Of a stretch of DNA of 64,000 bases, positions 9,763 to 20,150 are shown piece after piece. The DNA lies in assembly GCF_033807715.1 (NCBI RefSeq), contig NC_084609.1, positions 34,857,850 to 34,921,849 on the forward strand, read 5' to 3'. Position 1 is the stretch's first letter, and the number at the start of each line of letters is the position of its first letter. A program made the position numbers and the translations under genes. This DNA is from Cololabis saira. Lineage: Eukaryota > Chordata > Actinopteri > Beloniformes > Belonidae. The notes below the pieces were generated by a model that worked only from the letters and a program-made list of their open reading frames with translations, was not told where the DNA came from and did not search any database.

Positions 9763-12700
9763 ATGAGCTCTGGGGTTCTGGATGAGGACGAGTTCCGGTT
9801 CTGCTGCCGGAGGATCCTGCAGAGGTCGGACCAGCTGGGGGACGGATGGAGCTGGGAGGGGGTCCAGGTGAGGGGGGGGGGGGGGGGGGGGGGTTGGAGC
9901 AAGGCGCAGAGCAAGGTGCAGAGCAAGGTGCAGAGCAAGGTGCAGAGCAAAGTGCATAGTTGGCACAGAGCAAGGTGCAGAGCAAGGTGCAGAGCAAAGT
10001 GCATAGTTGGCACATAGCAAGGTGCAGAGCAAAGCGCATAGTTGGCGTAGAGCAAGGCGCAAAGCAAGACACAGAGCAAAGTGCATAGTTGGCACAGAGC
10101 AAGGCGCATAGTTGGCGTAGAGCAAGGCGCAGAGCAAGGTGCAGAGCGAGGTGCAGAGCAAGGTGCAGAGCAAAGCGCATAGTTGGCACAGAGCAAGGCG
10201 CATAGCAAAGCGCATAGTTGGCGTAGAGCAAGACACAGAGCAAAGCGCATAGTTGGCACAGAGCAAGGCGCAGAGCAAGGCGCATAGCAAAGCACATAGT
10301 TGGCGTAGAGCAAGGCGAATAGTTGGCGCAGAGCAAGGCAAATAGTTGGCGCAGAGCAAGGCGCAGAGCAAGGTGCAGAGCAAGGTGCAGAGCAATGCGC
10401 AGAGTCGGTGCAGAGCAAGGCGCATAGTAAGGCGCATAGCAAAGCGCATAGTTGGCACAGAGCAAGGCGCAGAGTCGGTGCAGAGCAAGAGGCAGAGCAA
10501 AACACAGAGCAAAGCGCATAGTTGGCACAGAGCAAGGCACAGAGCAAGGCGCATAGCAAAGCGCAGAGCAAGGCGCAGAGCAAGGTGCAGAGCAAAGCGC
10601 ATAGTCTGCGCAGAGCAAGACAGAGCAAAGCGCATAGTTGGCACAGAGCAAGGCGCAGAGCAAGGCGCAGAGTCGGCGCAGAGTCGGCGCAGAGCAAGGC
10701 ACAGAGTCGGTGCATAGTTGGCACAGAGCAAGGCGCAGAGCAAGACACTCTCCTGCTGAGCTTCATGGAGGTCTTTGGTCTCCAGGGCTCGGAGGACGGC
10801 TACCTGAAGAAGACGGTTCTCACGATGGTTCCCACCTGGAAACAGGAACCTGGGGGATCCGGGTCAGAACCACAGCCAGACCCTCCAGGACCTGACCAGG
10901 ACCAGGACCAGGTACAGTCTGGGTCTACAGGTTTGATCAGCCACATCTGTCCAGACTAAACTAGATCTGTCCTCCACAGTCTGTCTCTGCTGCTGCTGAC
11001 CTCATCAGTGATGTCACCGATGACCTCATCAGTGATGAGGAGGACGGTTCCCCCCCAGGGACCGGAGGCAGCTCCCGGGTTCTCCGGCTGGAGTTCCACG
11101 TCCTGTTCTCCTGCAGCTACAGCACCCCGGTCCTGTACTGGAGAGCCTCGGACCTGGGTAAGTCACATGACCCCGGGCGGGGGTCACATGACTCCTAGCA
11201 GGGGTCACATGGCTCCGGGCAGGGGTCACATGACTCTGGCAGGGGTCACATCCGGTAGAGTTTGATGGTCATGGGATGTAACTTCATCACATCTCCATGT
11301 ATCTATTTAATTATCTATAAACAAGTCTAGTTCCGTCTAAACATATATTATTTACAGATACATGCAACGCTCTAGTTTTTCTGACCTTTATTTTCTATTT
11401 TTAGATTCAGTTGGATATATGTTGCTGCTGTAGGTCCATCTCCCCTCTGTGGGATTAAATGACGGTTCTATTATGCAAAGGAAAACTACAACGATGTGCA
11501 TTAAAGGCTTGGATTAGTCCTGAGATCAGCCTCATCTACGGAGTTTGATTTAAACTAAGCTGCTCTTGACAACAGAAAAGGTTTAAATAGAAATAGTCCA
11601 AGTGTAGCAGTTCAGCTGCAAACAGTTAAGAGATGTTGGGACTTTTAAGAATAGATCCCAAAGGAGAAAAGAACTGGGCCTGAAATGGAGCCCTGAGGAA
11701 CCCCAGAGCGTAGAGGGGGCAGAGGCAGCACGGTGGCTTAGTGGTTAGCACTGTTGCCTCACAGCAAGAAGGTCCCCGGTTCGACTCCCAGGCCCAGCAG
11801 GACCTTCCTGTGTGGAGTTTGCATGTTCTCCCCGTGCTTGCGTGGGTTTCCTCCGGGTACTCCGGTTTCCTCCCACAGTCCAAAAACATCCATGCTAGGT
11901 TAATTGATCATTTTAAATTGCCCGTAGGTGTGAGTGTGAGTGTGTCTGGTTGTTTGTGGGGACTGCGGGTGGAAACTAGCATTACTGCTAAAACCCGGTG
12001 TATTTACACTGCTTAAATGTAGTGTTAAATAATATGCATTGTCCCGTCTAAATAAACTTTGAACTTTGAGTGGAGTAAAGTTGAGCACCAAAACTATGAA
12101 ATTAAAGGGTTGGGGAAGCTGGAACCGGGACAGAGGTGGGTATTAGTGAGCAGCAGTTCGGCTGCAGGACCATAACCAGAACGACAGATGTACACTGTGT
12201 TCCAAATTATTATGCAAATGATATTTTTCTCAGATTTTCCTAAATAGTGACAGTGACAAATGACAGTCAGCATAATTTTCAAGTCATCAACCATTAGTTT
12301 AATGAATTCGAATGTTATTGAACAAACCTCCCAATGATAACAGAATTCTTCAAAAATAGAAAACTTAAAATGCACTGTTCCAAATTATTACGCACAACAG
12401 AGTTTTATAACATTTTATAGGTTGTTATGAACTGAAATGCTCATCTTTAGAATTTACAGCATTAAGAGGTCATATTTACTGAAATCAAAAGCTATTTCAA
12501 TCAAAAACATCTTAACAGGTCAAGTTACATTTTAACATAGGACCCTTTATTTGATAGCAGCTTCACAATTCTTGCATCCATTGACCTTGTGAGTTTTTGG
12601 AGAGTTGTCGCTTGAATTTCTTTGCAGGATGTCAGAATAGCCTCCCAGAGCTGCTGTTTGGATGTGAACTACCTCCCACCCTCATAGATCTTTTGCTTGA

Positions 12701-15700
12701 GGATGCTCCAAAGGTTCTCAATAGGGTTGAGGTCAGGGGAGGATGGGGGCCACACCATGAGTTTCTCTCCTTTTATGCCCATAGCAGCCAATGATGCAGA
12801 GGTATTCCTTGCAGCATGAGATGGTGCATTGTCATGCATGAAGATGATTTTGCTACGGAAAGCACGGTTCTTCTTTTTGTACCATGGAAGAAAGTGGTCA
12901 GTCAGAAACTCCACATACTTTACAGATGTCATTTTCACACCTTCAGGGACCCTAAAGGGGCCAACCAGCTCTCTCCCCATGATTCCGGCCCAAAACATGA
13001 CTCCGCCACCTCCTTGCTGACGTCGCAGCCTTGTTGGGACATGGTGGCCGTCCACCAACCATCCACTACTCCATCCATCTGGACCATCCAAGGTTGCACT
13101 GCACTCATCAGTGAACAATACTGTTTGAAAATTAGTCTTCATGTATTCCTGGGCCCACTGCAGCCGTTTCTGCTTGTGAGCGTTGTTTAGGGGTGGCCGA
13201 ATAGAGGGTTTACGCATAACTGCAAGACTCTGGAGGATCCTACACCTTGATGTTCGTGGGACTCCAGAGGCACCAGCAGCTTCAAATATCTGTTTGCTAC
13301 TTTGTAATGGCATTTTAGCAGCTGCTCTCTTAATCCGATGTTTTTGTCTGGCAGAAACCTTCCTCGTTGTGCCTTTATCTGCACGAACCCGTGTGTGCTC
13401 TGAATCAGCCACAAATCTCTTTACAGTACGATGATCACGCTTAAGTTTTCGTGAAATATCTAAGGTCTTCATACCTTGTCCAAGGCATTGAACTATTTCA
13501 CGCTTTTCGACAGCAGAGAGATCCTTTTTCTTTCCCATGTTGCTTGGAAATGGTCATCTGCTTAATAATGTGGAACGCCCTTCTTAAGTAGTTTTTCCTT
13601 AATTGGGCTCACCTGGCAGACTAATTATCACAGGTGTCTGAGATTGATTTCAGTGATCCAAAGAGCCCTGACACACAATACCATCCATGAGTTTAATTGA
13701 AAAACAAAAAATGTAATCTTTATGACACTTAAATACAATTTGCATAATAATTTGGAACGCTGTGTAGGATTTGAGGAAGAAGACGGAGACCAGAGGACCC
13801 GCTAGCATGCTAACACTGGACCCACTAGCATGCTAACACTCTGTTGTGGTTCCTGTTCCAGAGGGGCGGAGCCTAACCTTGGAGGAGATGTGGAGCTCCA
13901 CCCACCCCGACTTCAGACGCCTTCAGGACGGACCGCTAAACACCATCAGCCAGCAGGTAAGCTAGCAGGCTATCCCCTCCTGGTCCTGTTCTCCCAGGTC
14001 CTGGTCCTCCTGGTCCTTGTCCTGATTTTCCTAGACCTGGTCCTGGTCTCCCTACTCCTGGTCTTCCTCTCTAGACCTGGTCTTTGTCTCTAATCCTGGT
14101 CTTCTTCTCTTTTCCTGATCTTTAGCTCTAGTTCAGCGGTGTCCAACCAATCAGAGGCTGAGATTGATTACTGTGTTGCTGCAAAGAGCCACATCAACTA
14201 CCCATGATCCCTCACTCTCTGCTCTCTGAGACATAATAATACCATTATAAAACGGAAAGGTGGAATCCTGCAATCTGATTGGTTGTTCACTGTGGTATAA
14301 TGAGCATATACCACAGCTTCTATTCTAAAGCCTCATCACAGCATATCATTCCACGTCAGGGAAACAACAACGTATCCATGACAACAACCAACTGGTACAT
14401 ATGTTTTGACGGTTACAGCAGGTAGCAAAAAGTAGCTGGTGTTAAAGTATATTTTTTATTTTTCGTTAACAATTAATTAGGCATGTTGACGGTAAACTTT
14501 GATCTCCGGGGAGGAGCTAACGATGGATGGATGGATTGAGGAGTTCCTGTCTCCGAAAAAAAAGACGAGCAAAAGACGACATGCGGAGCTACATCTGGAG
14601 AGATGGACTATTGTTTTACACAGTGGGGCTATTCAGTTCAATTCAAGTTTATTCATATAGCGTCTTATACAACAAAAGTTGTCTCTAGACGCTTTCCAGA
14701 GACCCATACCCAGAACATGACCCCCGAGCAATTATTACATAAACAATGGCAGGTAAAAACTCCCCTAGTGGGAGAAAAACCTTAAGCCAAACAGTGGCAA
14801 GGAAAAACTCCCCTTTATGAGGGAAGAAACCTTGAGCAGGACCAGGCTCATAAGGGGGGACCCTCCTGCCGAAGGCCAGACTGGGGGGTCAGGGACGGCA
14901 ACAGCACAGCAGGCAGGTGGAAGCAGCAACGGGATGACCAGGGGTGGGGACCGCAGGCCAGCATGCAGCTCCCGAAGCTCCGGGCCCAATCATCAAGTCC
15001 CAGGTTGGGGTGCAGGGTCGGGGAAAGGTTGAGAAGGGGCAGGGCCAGGGAGAGGAGTCTTGAGGGACAAACTCTCCCCCGCCTGCCCGGGCCGTTACCC
15101 TGCCCCTTTCACTCCCACACTGCAGGTTCCGGTGTCCGGCAGAGGATGCTGCAACATGGACAAAAGAGAAAAAAGGGAGGAGAAGGGGGGGCCAGCACAA
15201 GAAACTACAGGAGCGACTCTAACACACTAGAGTTTACACTACCTAGAGATTTACCAACACCAGCTAGAGGTTTACTAAACACTAACTATAGGCTTTACTA
15301 AACACAAATGTTTTAAGTTTGGTTTTAAAGGTGGAGGTGGTGTCAGCCTCCTTAACCCAGATTGGAAATTGGTTCCATAGTAGTGGTGCCTGATAGCAGA
15401 ACGCCCGCCCTCCAAATCTACATTTAGATACTCTAGGAACTACGAGTAAACCTGCACCCTGAGAACGGAGAGCTCTGCCAGGAACATACATTTCTGATTG
15501 TATTTCTGATTAATTGAAAACTACATAAAATAGATTGTGTATTCCTCTTTCATATTTACATTATTGGTAACCGTTTTATAAAAGCAATACATCACTTGGC
15601 GCCGGGCCGGAGACGCCGCTCAGCTGTGATATAATGATCCCCAGCTGTGATATAATGAGCCTCAGCTGTGATATAATGAGCCTCAGCTGTGATATAATGA

Positions 15701-18700
15701 GCCTCAGCTGTGATATAATGATCCTCAGCTGTGATATAATGAGCCTCAGCTGTGATATAATGAGCCTCAGCTGTGATATAATGAGCCTCAGCTGTGATAT
15801 AATGATCCTCAGCTGTGATATAATGATCCTCAGCTGTGATATAATGAGCCTCAGCTGTGATATAATGATCCTCAGCTGTGATATAATGAGCCTCAGCTGT
15901 GATATAATGATCCTCAGCTGTGATATAATGAGCCTCAGCTGTGATATAATGATCCTCAGCTGTGATTAGGGGTGTAACAATATATCGTGCCACGAAATTT
16001 CGCGATACAAAAACGTCACAATACGTGTCGTGGAGGTGACAAAGTGTATCGCGATATTGGCTTATTAATATTAATCTATTGTGTTGACTAGTAACGCGCA
16101 TCCGACCGCGGCCGCGACCGCATCTCGTGGACCAAAATCTTACTCCGCTCAGAAGAAACTAGTCCCATTTTGTGGTCCCGTTTTGAGCTCTAAACTTTTA
16201 CTAATGTAAGGCTGGTGTAGAGTTAAGCCTTACCTTATTAAATTAAACCTTTTTCGGGTCGTGAGTAGATAAACACGCGGGCAACTTCTGCTGAGCACCA
16301 CCTGCCTGCTGTGCTGTTGCCGTCCCTGACCCACCAGTCTGGCCCTCGGCAGGAGGGTCCCCCCTTATGAGCCTGGTCCTGCTCAAGGTTTCTTCCCTCC
16401 TAAAGGGGAGTTTTTCCTTGCCACTGTTTGGCTTAAGGTTTTTCTCCCACTAGGGGAGTTTTTACCTGCCATTGTTTCTGTAATAACTGCTCGGGGGTCA
16501 TGTTCTGGGTATGGGTCTCTGGAAAGCGTCTAGAGACAACTCTGTTGTATTAGACGCTATATAAATAAAATTGAATTGAATTGAATTGAATTGAGCTCCA
16601 GTGTACTTTAATCAGGGATTAAAGTTCTCCGTCTCTAGACGGATTTCCGTCAATTCGAAAATTAGAGAAAAAACAAAAAAACATTTGCACGTGCGTTATC
16701 ATGTTAAGCCTGAATTATGGTTCTGCGTTAAATCGTTTTTCTGCGTTGGAGTAACGCTGAACCATAAATCAGCTTTTAGGCATTAAACTGGCGCTATTGT
16801 AAACCAATTAAGCGAGCCAGAGCCTTGGTATTAGCCAATCAGGAACAGAGGGGGGCGTGTTGGATCAAGGGGGTAGTCTGGGGGAGCAGTCGCCCCGTTG
16901 CCCTCCTCTCCCCGCCGCCGGAGGTGCGGCGTTCGGCCCGCCTCGCGGGGCCTTCGTCCAGCGGCGTTGGCGCGTCGTCGGGCGGTGGTCCTTTCGCGGG
17001 GCGGTGTCCGGCACCGCGCGGAAGGCGGACCGGTGGGGGGGATCGGGTACTGCGGTCGGCGGCGGCGACTCTGGACGCGCGCCGCCGCCGGGCCCTTCTT
17101 GCGGATCTCCCCAGCTGCGACGCCCGCCGGGGACCCGTTAACGTGGGCCCCGGGTCACCTCTAGGGTTGTCACCTTTTAGAAATAGAAAATAAGGATCGC
17201 CTGATTTCAGCAGCGCAGGCGTCAAAAAAGGGACATCCGACAGCTGCATAGAAATGTAATGTAGAAATGTATTTATTTTATATATAAAACAAAAAAAAAT
17301 TAATGCTTTGATTTAAAGTGCTTTAATAGCATTGAACTTGCACGACTGTACAGACAGCCAACCATACCAGTAACTGAAATAGCCTATCCTCCTATGCTAC
17401 TGTACGTCTACATCAGCCCAGATGTAGAATATAGCTATAGACAGTACTGGAGTTGAGGGGGGATGAGGGGGGATGGCATCCCCGCTGAAATAAAAATGGT
17501 CCAAATCATCCCCCCCTGTAAAACTGCCATCCCCCCTTTCCATCCCTTATGTCATTTCATCAATGAATGTGGTTTTACTGCTATTTCAACATTTAGAGTC
17601 ATCACCAGAAAAATAACACCAGAAAAATAACTTATTTGACCATTTTCACCTGTTTCAAGTAAATTTTCACTTGAAATAAGTAGGAAAATCTGTCTTATCT
17701 TCTTATTACAAGCAAAAAAATCTTGTTTTTTCTACTTATTTCAAGTGAAAATCTACTTGAAACAGGTGGAAATTGTTGTTTTTTCCAGTGATGAGTCTTG
17801 TCAACTTGTTTTAAGTGTAATGAGATTTTTTTACTAAAATGAGACATTTTAACTACAAATAGGACAAATATTCTTAAGATTTTGAGTTTTTGCAGTGATC
17901 CATTTTACTTATCCTGTGAAGGACAGAGTCATATTGATAAGTTCAGAAAACTGCAGAATTTGGTTGCTTTCCTCCTTCTCTGAGTTGGCATGCTGAGGGG
18001 AGACCACTTTATATATGTTAAAGACAGAAAAAAAAATGGTTTTCACAATAGGTGCAGTGCATAGATGGAGGGGGAATATGAACTGGCCTGAAAATTTTTT
18101 TTCAGTCAAAAATATTTTTTTTGCTTTAATCCCTGACTTTAATGTCCGCTCAACAGTGTAGGATTTTAGAGCATCAACACAGCACCTAGTGCTGTATCAC
18201 TCCGCCCAATCTAAAACATATTAACGACTACAGATAAACTGACTAGTGTCATTATAGTCCCTGATTTACATCAGAATATAAAGAATATATTTATAAAATA
18301 ATGAACCCTGAATTACCAAAATAAACTTCTTAACAAAAATAAATCTCCTCTTACACTTATAAGGTGAGCATGAATCAATCTGTTTTATGATGTAAAATTG
18401 TATGTATTTATTTACTTTTATTTATTTATTTAATTTTAGTTGTTAAATTAGAAAGAAAAAAGTCAAATCATACATGAGAGAAACTATTCAGTTTGTGGCA
18501 AAATATTTGTACTTGTATGAAACTGAAGATGCATAATAAAAACCTGACATTTACTTTTAGTTCAGTTTGTGGAAAATGGTTGGCCTGGCTTTCTCTTTAA
18601 AACTTAAACAGTTATAAAGAATTACAAACTGTAACAATAGGGAAAACACACAGCATTGTTTTGTATTTTGTGTCTTTCAAATAAAAGACAATTTTTTCCA

Positions 18701-19302
18701 GTCATATGTTCCTCATTCAAGGTTGTTAAAAAAATACTGCTATAATATCGTATCGTATCGTTATCGTGACCTCAATATCGTGTATCGTACCGTATCGTGA
18801 GATTAGTGTATCGTTACACCCCTAGCTGTGATATAATGAGCGTATACCACGGCCTGTTGAGATGACTTGCATTTTTTCCCTGCCATTTTGAGAGTGGATC
18901 TTTCTAGTCCTGGTCCTGGTCCTGGTCTCAGGTCTTCTCTGTTTTCTGGTCCTGGTTTTCAGGAGCACCCCTTCCTGGGTCAGCCGTTCTTCTTCCTGCA
19001 CCCCTGCAGGACCGAGGAGGTGATGAGGCGGGTTCTGCAGGTCTCGCTGGACCAGGACAGGTAGGACCCTACCTTAGGATCGGTTGGTGTCTCACGGAAC
19101 CTAACGCTGGTCCTTAGAGGACCTGCAGGTCCTCTAAGGACCAGCGTTAGGTTCCCTGGTTCTGTCAGGGTTCTGGTCCAGGTGTGACCCGGTTCTTTGT
19201 GTGTCCTGCAGACCTGTGAACTACGTGGTGTCCTGGCTCAGCGTGGTGGGTCCGGTGGTGGGTCTGAGGGTCCCGCTGGAGTTCTGCAGCGCCCCGCCAT
19301 GA
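9763..19302 (+). CDS. atg10: ATG10, E2-like ATG12-conjugating enzyme, six coding exons
   Basis: ATG10 is the cytosolic E2-like enzyme that accepts ATG12 from ATG7 and transfers it to ATG5 during autophagosome formation. Coding exons are 9763-9867, 10786-10911, 10980-11157, 13862-13956, 18963-19060 and 19212-19302. All have GT-AG borders and compatible phases and total 690 nt before the stop (230 aa). Recognisable blocks: DEFRFCCRRILQRSDQLGDG at the N terminus, EFHVLFSCSYSTPVLYWRAS, SLTLEEMW, then EHPFLGQPFFFLHPCRTEE, where the HPC cysteine (exon 5 of the coding set) is the expected catalytic thioester residue. The last exon gives VNYVVSWLSVVGPVVGL. An acidic, Pro/Gln-rich linker (roughly residues 55-110) is longer than I expect from mammalian ATG10. 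The first coding exon follows CTCCTGCAG; the ATG is two bases inside it. The introns hold most of the mobile elements between 9868 and 19211. Confidence 0.93.
9871..9892. repeat. poly-G tract
   Basis: A G run of about 22 bases lies immediately inside the splice donor of the first atg10 coding exon, before the minisatellite. It is G-quadruplex prone on the RNA strand. Confidence 0.85.
9897..10750. repeat. degenerate minisatellite, 10-12 bp units, in atg10 intron
   Basis: About 850 bp consists of GCGCAGAGCAAG and GTGCAGAGCAAG units, interspersed with GCGCATAGTTGGC units. These group into a higher-order pattern in which several CAGAGCAAG units are followed by one CATAGTTGGC. The minus strand is open in all three frames as Leu/Cys/Ala-rich repeats (for example LCALLCANYALC), which is an artefact of the stop-free unit and not a gene. 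The array runs to within about 35 bp of the next coding exon. Confidence 0.9.
11160..11253. repeat. about 20-bp minisatellite, four to five copies
   Basis: GGGGTCACATGACTCC-type units with small changes begin just inside the splice donor after 11157. Confidence 0.8.
11254..11723. other. intron, nothing recognised
   Basis: Part of the large atg10 intron. I see no coding potential or recognisable element. Confidence 0.4.
11724..11965 (+). mobile_element. tRNA-derived SINE-like element
   Basis: The start has a tRNA-like Pol III promoter: an A-box-like stretch (GTGGCTTAGTGGTTAGCA) and, about 35 bases later, a B-box GGTTCGACTCC. The following body (GTGTGGAGTTTGCATGTTCT and onward) is a widespread teleost repeat. 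The acceptor stem cannot form a functional tRNA. The exact 3' end is unclear, near 11965-12060. Confidence 0.6.
12193..13764 (-). mobile_element. Tc1-like DNA transposon, nearly complete
   Basis: Bounded by TA dinucleotides at 12191-12192 and 13765-13766. The termini read CACTGTGTTCCAAATTATTA on the left and the matching inverse on the right. Inner repeats of the same motif (about 12376-12393, and an inverse near 13562-13575) give the IR(DR) arrangement of two repeats per end seen in Sleeping Beauty-type elements. It is 1572 bp long and carries one transposase gene on the minus strand. Confidence 0.9.
12525..13538 (-). pseudogene. Tc1-like transposase with one premature stop (DD37E spacing)
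   Basis: The frame runs from ATG (13538) to a TAG at 12669-12671. It then continues in the same frame for 48 codons (KQQLWEAILTSC) to a TAA at 12525-12527, giving the normal length of about 337 aa. The N terminus has paired helix-turn-helix repeats (MGKKKDLSAVEKREIVQCLG). The catalytic residues appear as LFTDE, MHDNAPSH and PDLNPIENLW. I count 37 residues between the second Asp and the Glu, so the signature is DD37E rather than the DD34E of classical Tc1. DD37E Tc1-like elements are known in vertebrates as the TRT group; that assignment is an inference. The late stop removes the C-terminal tail only. Confidence 0.85.
13957..14631. other. atg10 intron with C/T-rich simple repeats and an unidentified repeat
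   Basis: CTGGTCCTGGT-like simple repeats fill about 13975-14125. From about 14230 an unidentified repeat has a small hairpin, GTGGTATAATGAGCATATACCAC. Its motif returns at 18833-18853, after the nested hAT. No coding potential is seen. Confidence 0.45.
14632..15530 (-). mobile_element. SINE-like repeat with (TTGAA)n tail, long copy
   Basis: On the minus strand it ends in AATTGAACTGAA-like tail repeats preceded by CGCTATATGAATAAA-type sequence. Its body carries GCTTTCCAGAGACCCATACC and TGAGCAGGACCAGGCTCATA. Shorter copies on + lie at about 16320-16598 and 45740-46252, and a relic is embedded in each tRNA-array unit. The tail resembles those of L2-type LINEs, so mobilisation by such a LINE is a reasonable inference. 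Confidence 0.6.
15620..15966. repeat. 21-bp minisatellite, about 16 copies
   Basis: The unit CAGCTGTGATATAATGAGCCT alternates with a GATCCT variant. It was split by the hAT insertion at 15966/15967; the array motif resumes at 18825. Apparent long frames here are stop-free repeat artefacts. Confidence 0.92.
16310..16598 (+). mobile_element. SINE-like repeat with (TTGAA)n tail, short copy
   Basis: Same family as 14632-15530 in the opposite orientation. It shows CTCAAGGTTTCTTCCCTCCT, then CGTCTAGAGACAAC, and ends in repeated TTGAA. Nested in the hAT. Confidence 0.65.
16704..16780. mobile_element. short MITE copy (about 77 bp)
   Basis: AGCCTGAATTATGGTTCTGC and its inverse AACCATAAATCAGCTTTT close a minimal hairpin of the same family as 2896-3032. 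Confidence 0.65.
16895..17155 (+). pseudogene. 28S rRNA gene fragment (expansion-segment region) captured in a hAT
   Basis: An isolated GC island in AT-rich surroundings. The stretch around 17058-17116 (GGCGGCGACTCTGGACGCG, then GGGCCCTTCTTGCGGATC and CCCCAGCTGCGACG) matches what I recognise of vertebrate 28S rRNA at the variable region before the conserved core used by R2 elements. The rest is G/C-rich expansion-type sequence. It has no flanking conserved core, so it is a captured scrap rather than a working rRNA gene. Open frames here are by-products of the GC content. Confidence 0.65.
17647..17768. mobile_element. palindromic MITE (about 38-bp arms)
   Basis: CACCTGTTTCAAGTAAATTT to about 17686 is the near inverse of 17731-17768, around a short AT-rich loop. 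It would form a stable hairpin. Confidence 0.7.
19096..19155. repeat. perfect 60-bp palindrome in the last atg10 intron
   Basis: Thirty bases beginning GGAACCTAACGCTGG are followed with no spacer by their exact reverse complement, centred on CTGCAG at about 19125/19126. It lies between the splice donor at 19061 and the acceptor at 19211. Confidence 0.97.
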
Positions 19303-19354
19303 TGCTGCTGCCACCACCGTGGTACACCATGATGCTACACCATGATGCTGCTGC

Positions 19355-19432
19355 CATGGAGTACTGTAGTATTGGACTACTGGAGTACTGGACTACTGGA
19401 GTACTGGAGTACTGTAGTACTGTAGTGCTCGT
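19355..19432. repeat. short minisatellite after the atg10 stop
   Basis: Units of TACTGGAGTACTGGAC type in the presumed 3' UTR. They are also GTAC-palindromic. Confidence 0.75.
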
Positions 19433-19500
19433 AACCCAAGGTTGGCCCTGTGAAAAGTGAGCAGGTGAACAAATGAGCCCTACCCGGACTTCAGTGTGTG

Positions 19501-20000
19501 NNNNNNNNNNNNNNNNNNNNNNNNNNNNNNNNNNNNNNNNNNNNNNNNNNNNNNNNNNNNNNNNNNNNNNNNNNNNNNNNNNNNNNNNNNNNNNNNNNNN
19601 NNNNNNNNNNNNNNNNNNNNNNNNNNNNNNNNNNNNNNNNNNNNNNNNNNNNNNNNNNNNNNNNNNNNNNNNNNNNNNNNNNNNNNNNNNNNNNNNNNNN
19701 NNNNNNNNNNNNNNNNNNNNNNNNNNNNNNNNNNNNNNNNNNNNNNNNNNNNNNNNNNNNNNNNNNNNNNNNNNNNNNNNNNNNNNNNNNNNNNNNNNNN
19801 NNNNNNNNNNNNNNNNNNNNNNNNNNNNNNNNNNNNNNNNNNNNNNNNNNNNNNNNNNNNNNNNNNNNNNNNNNNNNNNNNNNNNNNNNNNNNNNNNNNN
19901 NNNNNNNNNNNNNNNNNNNNNNNNNNNNNNNNNNNNNNNNNNNNNNNNNNNNNNNNNNNNNNNNNNNNNNNNNNNNNNNNNNNNNNNNNNNNNNNNNNNN
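19501..20000. other. assembly gap (500 N)
   Basis: Exactly 500 N, a placeholder length. The atg10 3' UTR end and the 5' part of the hAT gene that follows are probably in here. Confidence 0.99.
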
Positions 20001-20150
20001 TGCTGTTCGTGTTTTGGTCGTGTTTCCGTGTGTTCCGGCTTCCTGGATTGGCAGTGGATGTCGTCACCCACATATTACTATATAAAATATAGTAATAATG
20101 CACATATATGTACCTTTGGTTTCTACCGTCATGGTATCAATCATTAATAT

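Larger units (their letters stand above)
15967..18824. mobile_element. non-autonomous hAT transposon with exact 8-bp target duplication
   Basis: The termini TAGGGGTGTAAC on the left and GTTACACCCCTA on the right are flanked by GCTGTGAT at both 15959-15966 and 18825-18832, an exact 8-bp duplication as expected for hAT. It inserted into the 21-bp minisatellite of an atg10 intron. No transposase frame is present in its 2858 bp. It carries nested cargo: a SINE-like repeat, a MITE, a 28S rDNA fragment and a palindromic MITE. Confidence 0.9.

Noticed and set aside
9512..10766. Three overlapping minus-strand frames of 340-396 aa rich in Leu, Cys and Ala
   Set aside because: They arise from the stop-free 10-12 bp minisatellite in an atg10 intron. 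All three frames are open at once and none resembles a protein.
11724..11800. Functional tRNA gene
   Set aside because: A and B boxes are present, but the sequence cannot form an acceptor stem and is followed by a known-style dispersed repeat body.
15592..16101. Repetitive frames (ITAEAHY and SCDIMSL repeats) on both strands
   Set aside because: Product of the 21-bp minisatellite, whose length is a multiple of three; no codon bias or start context.
16825..17249. Several overlapping Arg/Gly/Pro-rich frames on both strands
   Set aside because: They lie in the GC-rich 28S rDNA fragment, where stop codons are rare by composition.
19238..20147. Long frames across the first N gap
   Set aside because: They are open only because N codons are read as unknown residues; the same applies to frames across 49001-49500.
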